Source of the DNA: Anderseniella sp.
GTDB lineage: Bacteria; Pseudomonadota; Alphaproteobacteria; Rhizobiales; Aestuariivirgaceae
DNA: 64,000 nucleotides
Direction of reading: 5' to 3'
Assembly: GCA_028289645.1 (NCBI GenBank)
Contig: JANQOK010000017.1
Location: 62,001-126,000 of the forward strand
The notes beneath the pieces were generated by a model, which saw only the letters and a program-made list of their open reading frames with translations, was not told the DNA's origin and did no database searches. The stretch's first letter is position 1. Every line of letters starts with the position of its first letter. This document shows, piece after piece, positions 8,389 through 15,642 of the stretch. Made by a program: the position numbers and the translations under genes.

Positions 8389-10892
8389 CTACCGCCGCGA
8401 GACATGCACCGCCGGCCGCCGAGATCATCCTGTCTGGACAATCAGGCGAGATGTCGCCACAGGCAGGCGGTAAGGCAGGGGCGCTGGCGAGGCTCAAGCG
8501 GGCCGGTTTCAACCCGCCAGACTTTTTCGTCATCCTGCCGCACGCATTCAATGCCAAAGGCCTGAAGCCCGGGCTCAGAAGAAAGCTTGATGCACACCTT
8601 GCGCAACTGGGCGCGGGCCCGTTCGCCGTGCGGTCGTCCGGTGCGCAGGAAGACGGGGCAGAGCATTCCCACGCCGGACAGTTCCTGAGTCTGCTGAATG
8701 TTGAGGTCAAGGGTGTGGCCAAGGCAGCCCATCGGGTATGGCAGTCTGGTCACGCGGGCAGCGTCAACGCGTATCGCAAGACCCGCGGACTGGCCGAGGC
8801 TGAGCCCGCACCGGCTGTCGTGGTTCAGAAGATGATCGATGCGACTTCGGCCGGCGTTGCGTTTTCCGCTGACCCGGTGTCCGGTTCGCGCAACCGCGTC
8901 ATCATCTCCGCTATTGAGGGGCTGGGAGACGCGCTGGTTTCCGGTGAAGAAGATGGTGAGACCTGGCAGATAGACATTATCCAGAATTCTGTCGCTGAAA
9001 GGCCCGGCGGCGAGACGGTTCTCTCGGATGAGCAGGCGTTTGCCGTGGCAAGGCTGGCGCAGGATGTCGAAGCTGCATTCGGCGTGCCGCAGGACATAGA
9101 ATGGGCATTTGACGGCAATGAGCTTTACATACTGCAGGCCCGTCCGATCACCACGAAACTGCAAGCAAAGCCGAACGATGACGAGCAGACTGTCATCCTC
9201 GACAATTCGAACATCGTTGAGAGCTATCCGGGTCTGGTTTCCCCGCTGACCTATTCCTTCGCGCGCTATGCCTATGCCCGCGTCTATCGCTCTTTTGTCC
9301 GCATGGTCGGAGTAGGCGAAGACGTCATCACCTCCAATGCACCGGTATTCGACAATATGCTCTCCCGGATCGACGGGCGGGTCTATTACAACCTTGTCAA
9401 CTGGTACAAGGCGCTGGCAATGCTGCCAGGTTTTTCGGTCAACCGGGCGCACATGGAAACCATGATGGGGGTGTCCGAGCCTCTGCCGGACGAAGTGACT
9501 TCCCGCATCGGTCCTGCACCTGCGGGCGGATTTGGCAGATGGCTTGAGTATGCTCGTATGGGCCGGGCAGGGTTTGGGTTGCTCGTGCAGGCAATCAGGC
9601 TGCCACGTACAATAGACAACTTCCAGCAACGCCTCGACGCGGCGATCGGACCCGATTCGCTCGACATTGCCAGCGCCGGCGCCAGCGAGCTGGCGGCAGA
9701 ATACCGGCGCATCGAAGCCTCGCTGCTGGACCGCTGGGACGCGCCCATCATCAACGATTTCCTGTGCATGATGGCGTTTGGCGCCTCCCGCAAGGTCATG
9801 GAAAAGTGGTTCGGCCAGAATGGCCTTGAGCTGCACAACCATGTGATGATTGGCCAGGGCGACATCATTTCTGCCGAACCGGCGCGGCGCATCGCGGAGA
9901 TGGGCACAATGGTCGCAAACGTTGACGGGCTGGCAGAAAAGCTTGAGTCCGACGGCGCTGCAGCTCTTGCGGAACATAGGGCAGTCAAGTCCGCTTTTGA
10001 CAGCTACATTGAGAAATTCGGTGACCGGTGCACCGAAGAGCTCAAGCTGGAGAGTACCACTCTTGATGAAAATCCCGGCCCGTTGCTGGCAGCCATAGCG
10101 GCAGCATCGCGCAGGCCTGCTTCAGCCGCAGATGAGCGCGTGACGACAACCCCACTGGGGTTCGATACGGTAGCGGTCGGCAAACCCCTCAGGCGCTTTG
10201 TCGCACGCGGACTCGTCAATTGGTCCAAGGCCCGCGTCCGCGACCGCGAAAATCTCAGGTTCGAGCGCACCCGGATTTTTGGACGGGCACGTAAAGTGTT
10301 TCTGGCCGTAGGGCGCGAACTTGCCTCACTGGGACACCTTGATGATGCACGCGACGTTTTTCTTCTCACCGTGGAAGAGGTTCTTGGTGCGGTTGAAGGG
10401 TTTGCCGCGTCTCAGGATCTGCGATCGATCGTTGCGTTGCGCAAGGCCGAGACCAACCAAAGTGCGACACGTCCTGATCCCGATGAACGGCTGGTTGCAA
10501 GGGGTGCTGCCATCAATGTCGGTTCCATGTTGCAGTCGGGCAGGGCGCCGTCAGACACCGGAGGAAGCGAAAGCGAGCGCACAGGCACGGCCTGTTCTGC
10601 CGGCGTGGTAACAGCCAAGGCCCGGGTGGTACGTGATCCGTCCAAACAAAGTCTGGCGCAGGGCGACATCCTAGTGGCGCGCCATACCGATCCGGGGTGG
10701 ATCGCGGTGTTCTCCAACGCCTCGGCAATCGTAGTGGAGCGTGGCAGCCTGTTGTCCCACTCGGCCATCGTGGCTCGCGAAATGGGCATTCCCTGCGTCG
10801 TTGCATTGAAACACGCAACCCAGTGGATTTCTGACGGAGAAACCATCACGGTCGACGGGTCAACCGGCAAGGTAACGAGGCTAGCGCCATGA
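8385..10892 (+). CDS. PEP synthase/rifampin phosphotransferase-like dikinase
   Basis: An 835-aa protein with the domain order of Rph and PEP synthase. The N-terminal ATP-grasp-type domain (about 1-290) shows GGKAGALARL, FAVRSSGAQED and a closing ILQARPITT. A long central domain (about 300-720) follows, then a C-terminal swivelling domain with catalytic His792 in ERGSLLSHSAIVAREMGIP. There is no PEP/pyruvate TIM-barrel domain as in true PEP synthase, which favours an Rph-like reaction: ATP phosphorylates His, then a hydroxyl of a small molecule. It overlaps UbiA and the DUF3419 gene by ATGA on each side. In this operon a phosphorylated lipid or isoprenoid intermediate is a reasonable guess. 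An antibiotic-resistance role is less likely given the neighbours. Confidence 0.85.
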   Translation: MTTAARHAPPAAEIILSGQSGEMSPQAGGKAGALARLKRAGFNPPDFFVILPHAFNAKGLKPGLRRKLDAHLAQLGAGPFAVRSSGAQEDGAEHSHAGQFLSLLNVEVKGVAKAAHRVWQSGHAGSVNAYRKTRGLAEAEPAPAVVVQKMIDATSAGVAFSADPVSGSRNRVIISAIEGLGDALVSGEEDGETWQIDIIQNSVAERPGGETVLSDEQAFAVARLAQDVEAAFGVPQDIEWAFDGNELYILQARPITTKLQAKPNDDEQTVILDNSNIVESYPGLVSPLTYSFARYAYARVYRSFVRMVGVGEDVITSNAPVFDNMLSRIDGRVYYNLVNWYKALAMLPGFSVNRAHMETMMGVSEPLPDEVTSRIGPAPAGGFGRWLEYARMGRAGFGLLVQAIRLPRTIDNFQQRLDAAIGPDSLDIASAGASELAAEYRRIEASLLDRWDAPIINDFLCMMAFGASRKVMEKWFGQNGLELHNHVMIGQGDIISAEPARRIAEMGTMVANVDGLAEKLESDGAAALAEHRAVKSAFDSYIEKFGDRCTEELKLESTTLDENPGPLLAAIAAASRRPASAADERVTTTPLGFDTVAVGKPLRRFVARGLVNWSKARVRDRENLRFERTRIFGRARKVFLAVGRELASLGHLDDARDVFLLTVEEVLGAVEGFAASQDLRSIVALRKAETNQSATRPDPDERLVARGAAINVGSMLQSGRAPSDTGGSESERTGTACSAGVVTAKARVVRDPSKQSLAQGDILVARHTDPGWIAVFSNASAIVVERGSLLSHSAIVAREMGIPCVVALKHATQWISDGETITVDGSTGKVTRLAP

Positions 10893-11995
10893 CCTCGCAG
10901 ATTGCAGCCAAGGCCAATTTCGAGCACATCCGCTACGCTCAATTGTGGGAAGATGCCGACGTGCTGACAGGAGCACTGGGCGACCAGAAGGGATCGACAC
11001 TGGTATCCATATGCTCGGCAGGTGACAATGCCCTTGCCATGTTGACGCTTGATCCGGCGCGCGTCGTCGTGGTGGATTTATCCATGGCGCAGATCCAGTG
11101 CCTGAAACTTCGCATAGGCGCATTCCGCAATCTCGACCACCAGGGTTTCATCGAGTTGATGGGCTCCCGTCCGTCCGGCCGCCGTGCCGAGCTGCTGGAC
11201 CAGGCGATCGACGGTTGTGCACCAGAAACCGTGGCTTTCTGGCAAAACCTGAAAGCAGATGTTGTTTCTTATGGTGCCGGCGGCATCGGCAAGTTTGAGC
11301 GATACTTCCGGCTGTTCAGCAAACGCCTCATGCCGCTGGTGCATTCACGCAAGACCATTGATGCCATATTCCAGCCACGCGAACCCGCGGCGCGCAAAGA
11401 CTTCCTCGACAATCGCTGGAACAACTGGCGCTGGAAGCTCATGATGTCGCTATTCTTCTCACGCTTTGCCATGGGCCGGCTCGGCCGTGACAGAGCCTTC
11501 TTCGACCATGTGGAGGGTTCGGTCGCCGCCCACGTGCAGCGCCGCATTCGCCATGCTGCTGTTGACTGCGATCCATCGGTGAACCCCTACCTCTACTGGA
11601 TTATGAACGCCCGCCACGGCGAGCATCTGCCGATGAGTTGGCGCGAGGCGCACTTCGAGACCATTCGCGACCGGCTTGACCGGCTCGACATACGCCATGG
11701 GTCGCTGGAAGCCTTCGTCGGCACAGGGGAGAAGGCGGATGGGTTCAACCTGTCGGACATTTTCGAGTACATGTCCGCCGACGGCTATGGAGATGTTTAT
11801 GAGTCCATTCTGGAGGCCTCAAATCCCGGAGCCAGGCTTGTCTACTGGAACATGATGGCACCGCGTCGCGTGCCGGCACGGCTAGCCGGCAGGGTCAACC
11901 GGTTGAGCGCTGTCGAAGCTGCCGGCAAAGCCGCAGACAAAGCCTTCTTCTATTCCGATTTTGTTGCAGAAGAAGTAAGGGTTGAGGAGCTATGA
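10889..11995 (+). CDS. DUF3419 BtaA-like aminocarboxypropyltransferase
   Basis: A 368-aa protein of the DUF3419 family. Its best-known member, BtaA, moves the 3-amino-3-carboxypropyl group of SAM to diacylglycerol in betaine lipid synthesis. Seen here: YAQLWEDADV near residue 17; a SAM-binding region SICSAGDNALAML followed by VVVVDLS; GKFERYFRLF; NLSDIFEYMS; and YWNMMAPRR near the end. No BtaB-type N-methyltransferase is adjacent, so DGTS is not obviously the product. It overlaps both neighbours by four bases. The likely job is to put an aminocarboxypropyl ether on a lipid or isoprenoid hydroxyl made by the operon. The family is firm; the acceptor is inferred. Confidence 0.85.
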   Translation: MTSQIAAKANFEHIRYAQLWEDADVLTGALGDQKGSTLVSICSAGDNALAMLTLDPARVVVVDLSMAQIQCLKLRIGAFRNLDHQGFIELMGSRPSGRRAELLDQAIDGCAPETVAFWQNLKADVVSYGAGGIGKFERYFRLFSKRLMPLVHSRKTIDAIFQPREPAARKDFLDNRWNNWRWKLMMSLFFSRFAMGRLGRDRAFFDHVEGSVAAHVQRRIRHAAVDCDPSVNPYLYWIMNARHGEHLPMSWREAHFETIRDRLDRLDIRHGSLEAFVGTGEKADGFNLSDIFEYMSADGYGDVYESILEASNPGARLVYWNMMAPRRVPARLAGRVNRLSAVEAAGKAADKAFFYSDFVAEEVRVEEL

Positions 11996-13323
11996 ACCTG
12001 CTCTTCGGCCTCGCTCTTCTGCCACTTTCTGTTGCCGTGCTGGTCGGTGGCATGGCCGTCATTCGCGCCGTCGGGTCAAGGCTGGGCTGGAGTGCCGAGC
12101 TGCAGCGCAAGAGCGTTCACGTAGTGACGGGCCTGTTTGCCATGTCGCTGCCATGGATCCTGCCGGAAGCATGGCTCGTCTACACGCTGCTGGCAGTTGC
12201 GGTCGTGGTCATGCTGGTGCTGAGGCTGCCGGCAATTGCCAACGGAATTGGTTCAGCTTTGCATGGAGTGGAGCGGAAATCCTGGGGTGACCTGATGCTG
12301 GTCGCGGCTGTCGCGTCGCTGCACTTCATATCTGGCCAGGCGACAGAACCAGTGCTGTACCTGTTGCCGCTGGCGGTCCTTACACTGTCGGACACGGCGG
12401 CTGCGCTTGCCGGAGTCAAATACGGGCAAATACGCTTCACGGTGGAGGACGGCCAGAAGTCGCTCGAGGGATCGGCCATTTTCTTCCTTGTCACCTGGAT
12501 CATCGCCATGGCGGCCCTGTTGTTGCTGTCAGGCGTACCTCGCGCCAATGTGGTGCTGTTGTCATTCTTGACTGCGGCGTTCGCGACCCTGGTGGAAGCA
12601 GACAGCTGGCGAGGCTTCGACAACTATTTCGTACCGGTCGGTGTAATGCTTCTGATCAGCCTCCATATGGATAGCAGTCCGCAAGAACTGCTCCTGCTGG
12701 CAATGGGGTTCCTCGTAACGCTGTACATGCTGACCACTTTTGGTGGTCGGCTGCTGGGCCTGACCGATCACGCGGCGCGCGCCTACGCGGCCGGTATTTT
12801 CATGATCAGCACCGTGACGGCACCGCAGAACCTGGTGCTGCCGGTTGTGCTCTTGATCACCCATGCAGTTGCGCGCAGGCTGAACCCGGACAACGCCCGC
12901 TACCCGGATCTGGACATGCTTGCGGCGCTGGCCGCCATATCGTTCATCTCGCTGATTGGAGGATTGGCGGCCGGGCGCACCGCCATCTCGTTCTATGCCA
13001 TTACCTGCGCCGGCCTGATCCTACAGATGGCTGTGCTGGCGGCAGTTCACCGGAGCAAGGCGTTCCGTTTCGGCATCTGGGCCGGCGCCGGTGCCATCCT
13101 GTTTGCAGCCACCATATCGGTGATCGGCTTGAACGGTCTGGCAGCCAACTGGCACGGTGAGGTTGCCTGGATCACTGCAGCGAGCCTCCTGTTGTGTGGT
13201 GCTGTCGCATTTGCATGGCCCGGCTTTCTAATTGACAGACGCCATGCCAAAACAACGGTCATCGCCCTGATCATCCCGCTGTCCAGTTATCTTGTTCTAC
13301 ATTTCGGAAAGGGAGTTGCCTGA
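11992..13323 (+). CDS. phytol/dolichol kinase-like membrane protein with long C-terminal extension
   Basis: A polytopic membrane protein of 443 aa. The first ~215 residues match the SEC59/DGK1/VTE5 fold of CTP-dependent lipid alcohol kinases: ELQRKSVHVVTGL near residue 40, LSDTAAALAGVKYG near 130, and DGQKSLEGSAIFF near 150. The second half, about 220 residues, is a further set of hydrophobic segments that I do not recognise; family members are usually about half this length. It overlaps the DUF3419 gene by ATGA and the next gene by one base (TGATG). It should phosphorylate a polyprenol, phytol-like alcohol or diacylglycerol. With UbiA and HMG-CoA reductase in the same operon, an isoprenoid alcohol is the more attractive substrate. 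Confidence 0.78.
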   Translation: MNLLFGLALLPLSVAVLVGGMAVIRAVGSRLGWSAELQRKSVHVVTGLFAMSLPWILPEAWLVYTLLAVAVVVMLVLRLPAIANGIGSALHGVERKSWGDLMLVAAVASLHFISGQATEPVLYLLPLAVLTLSDTAAALAGVKYGQIRFTVEDGQKSLEGSAIFFLVTWIIAMAALLLLSGVPRANVVLLSFLTAAFATLVEADSWRGFDNYFVPVGVMLLISLHMDSSPQELLLLAMGFLVTLYMLTTFGGRLLGLTDHAARAYAAGIFMISTVTAPQNLVLPVVLLITHAVARRLNPDNARYPDLDMLAALAAISFISLIGGLAAGRTAISFYAITCAGLILQMAVLAAVHRSKAFRFGIWAGAGAILFAATISVIGLNGLAANWHGEVAWITAASLLLCGAVAFAWPGFLIDRRHAKTTVIALIIPLSSYLVLHFGKGVA

Positions 13324-14174
13324 TGAGCGTTAATCCTGCTGTTGAGACAATCCATCAAGACGGCATCGGCTTTTCCATATACCGGGAGGCGCCATCCTGG
13401 GACGGCAGGAAGACAGCCAGCATTGGCCAGTTTGCCTGCGAGGAACCGGAGGCCGGTACCAAAGCGCTGGCGGACGCCATTGCCGCACTGAAAGCGGAAG
13501 GGTTTCAGGCGGTCATCGGCCCGATGGACGGCGACACCTGGCACAGCTACCGTGCCGTGGTGGAGAGCGATGGTTCCGCGCCCTTCCTGATGGAACCGAT
13601 GAGCGGGCCGCATGATCTTGCGGTGTTTTCTGCTGCCGGGTTCGAGCCGATTGCGCAGTATCTGTCAACGAAGGTGAAAACTGCGGATGCGATCGGTGAC
13701 ACCGTGCCACCAGTTGAGGGCATTTCGCTGCACAACTGGGACGGTAAATCACCGGAAGCCTTTTTCGGCGAAGTGTATGATTTCTCCGTTGCCGGGTTTG
13801 CCCGCAACGCGTTCTACAAGCCGATCACTCGAGAGCAATTTCTCAGCCTGTACACGCCTTACGCCGAATACTTCAAGCGTGAGTTGATCTTCTTTGCCCG
13901 CCGTCCCGATGGCAGCCTGGCAGGCTTTGTTTTTGGCCTGCCCGACTACGGGCAGGGCCCTGACACCCGTACCGCAATACTGAAAACCTATGCCAGCGCC
14001 GTGCCGGGGGCCGGGCACATGCTGGCAGATGCGTTCCACAGGTCAGCGCTTGAACTTGGTTATGACACCACGATCCATGCGCTGATTCACGAAAGCAACA
14101 GTTCGCGCAAGCGCAGCGACCTTCATGGCGCGCACGAGTTCCGCCGCTATGCCCTGCTGGGCCTCACACTTTGA
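13323..14174 (+). CDS. GNAT-like acyltransferase of the lipid-type operon
   Basis: A soluble protein of 283 aa. Pattern and length fit a GNAT-fold protein made of two weakly conserved halves. The N-terminal half holds AIAALKAEGFQAVIGPMDGDTWHSYR; the C-terminal half holds FFARRPDGSLAGFVFGLPDY, then LKTYASAVPGAGHML and LIHESNSSRKRSD, which looks like the acyl-CoA or substrate region. The canonical RxxGxG/A loop is not clear, so acyl donor binding is an inference. Its start overlaps the stop of the kinase-like gene by one base, and its stop overlaps the TTG start of the ligase gene. It may acylate an amino or hydroxyl group of the operon's product. Confidence 0.62.
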   Translation: MSVNPAVETIHQDGIGFSIYREAPSWDGRKTASIGQFACEEPEAGTKALADAIAALKAEGFQAVIGPMDGDTWHSYRAVVESDGSAPFLMEPMSGPHDLAVFSAAGFEPIAQYLSTKVKTADAIGDTVPPVEGISLHNWDGKSPEAFFGEVYDFSVAGFARNAFYKPITREQFLSLYTPYAEYFKRELIFFARRPDGSLAGFVFGLPDYGQGPDTRTAILKTYASAVPGAGHMLADAFHRSALELGYDTTIHALIHESNSSRKRSDLHGAHEFRRYALLGLTL

Positions 14175-15595
14175 CAACCATCCTCGACAGGTTTGCAGAG
14201 GCAGTCGCAAGCCATGGCAATCGCCAGGCAATTGTCGAAGCGGATGGCCGCGAGATCAGTTTCGATGAACTTGACCTGCTGTCGCGACACTATGCAGCCG
14301 GCTTCCGCAAAAACGGTATCGAACGTGGCGACCGCATCCTGCTGGCGATGCCGGTTGGCATCGACCTGTTTGCCTGCCTGGCCGCGGTATGGCGGCTGGG
14401 GGCGACGGTTGTGTTTCCCGAACCCTCTATGGGCCTCAAGGGACTGCGCCATGCGGCAGATACTGTCGCCCCAAAGGCATTCCTGTCGTCGGGTTGGTAC
14501 AGGTTGCTTGGTTGGTTTGTGCCGGAGTTACGGGCGCTGGATCTGCGGTTGACACCTCATAGGAACATAAGCACTCCGGTTTCAGATATGCTCAGTGAAC
14601 CTGACGACGTCGCACTGATATCGTTCACCAGCGGGTCGACCGAACAGCCGAAAGCCATCGCCCGCAGCCACTCGTTCATGATGGCGCAGGCCCGCGCGAT
14701 ATCCCCGCTGCTTGAAACCGGCAATGACGATGAGCGAGATCTGGTGGCGTTTCCGGTGTTCGTGCTGGTGTGTCTTTCTCTCGGCATCACGTCGGTTCTG
14801 CCGGCATGGAAGCTGCGGCGGCATGACAAGGCCTCGCCGGATGTGATCGCCAGTCAGATAGTCCGGCAGAAGGTAACCCGCCTGCTGGTGCCGCCGGTGA
14901 TTTGCGAAACCTTGAGCAATTCGGTTGCCCCGCCTGGCCTTCGCGCCATTTTCACGGGTGGCGGGCCGGTGTTTCCAGACGTGCTGGCGCGGCTGGCATC
15001 GTTGCAGCCGGATCTGCGGCTGGTGGCCGTCTATGGCTCCACCGAGGCCGAGCCTATCGCTCACATGGATTTGGCCGATGTCGGCACTGGCGATCTGGAG
15101 GCGATGCAGTCAGGTGCCGGCTTGCTGGCGGGGCATCCAGTGGAGCAAATCGAAGTGCAGATAGTCGATGGTGAGATCCAGGTTGCGGGCGATCATGTCA
15201 ACGAGAGTTATCTCGACACCGCGCACAATGCTGAGAACAAGGTCTTGCGCCAGGACCGCATCTGGCACCGGACCGGAGATGCCGGCCGTTTTGACGATCA
15301 GGGCCGGCTGTGGCTGCTGGGCAGGCTGGGCAATCGGGTTGCAAACATAGATCCGTTTTCGATTGAAACGGCGGCGCGGTTCTGGCCGGGCCTGCGCCGC
15401 AGTGCATTGGTGGCTATCGAGGGAGTAGCGGTTCTGGCCGTGGAAGGCGATCGGGTTCACATGGAAGATTGGCAACGCCGGGCCGCGCGCCTGGGTATTG
15501 ACGACCTGCGCCTTGTGAGCACCATTCCCATGGACAACCGGCACCGCTCAAAGGTGGACATGGCCCGGCTGCAGGCGCAACTGCGGGCAGGGTGA
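14171..15595 (+). CDS. OleC-like AMP-dependent synthetase/ligase (ANL superfamily)
   Basis: An adenylate-forming enzyme of 474 aa starting at TTG, which overlaps the previous stop (TTGA) and implies translational coupling. Core motifs are present: FTSGSTEQPKA (P-loop), YGSTEAEP, WHRTGDAGRFDDQGRLWLLGR, and a late MDNRHRSKVD whose Lys fits the A10 catalytic position. The WLLGRLGNRV and RRSALVAIEG regions look more like OleC beta-lactone synthetases than like acyl-CoA ligases, but no OleA, OleB or OleD gene is present. It is shorter than typical family members, chiefly in the C-terminal subdomain. It probably activates a carboxylic or hydroxy-acid group as the last step of the operon. The exact reaction is unknown. 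Confidence 0.82.
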   Translation: MTTILDRFAEAVASHGNRQAIVEADGREISFDELDLLSRHYAAGFRKNGIERGDRILLAMPVGIDLFACLAAVWRLGATVVFPEPSMGLKGLRHAADTVAPKAFLSSGWYRLLGWFVPELRALDLRLTPHRNISTPVSDMLSEPDDVALISFTSGSTEQPKAIARSHSFMMAQARAISPLLETGNDDERDLVAFPVFVLVCLSLGITSVLPAWKLRRHDKASPDVIASQIVRQKVTRLLVPPVICETLSNSVAPPGLRAIFTGGGPVFPDVLARLASLQPDLRLVAVYGSTEAEPIAHMDLADVGTGDLEAMQSGAGLLAGHPVEQIEVQIVDGEIQVAGDHVNESYLDTAHNAENKVLRQDRIWHRTGDAGRFDDQGRLWLLGRLGNRVANIDPFSIETAARFWPGLRRSALVAIEGVAVLAVEGDRVHMEDWQRRAARLGIDDLRLVSTIPMDNRHRSKVDMARLQAQLRAG

Positions 15596-15642
15596 CAGAA
15601 CTGTAAGTCGCGTTATTGTGGTGATGCGGCTGTCCTCAGTGC

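Noticed and set aside
8442-9977. 511-codon minus-strand frame opposite the dikinase gene
   Set aside because: It is a GC-rich shadow of the plus-strand dikinase, with no family pattern.
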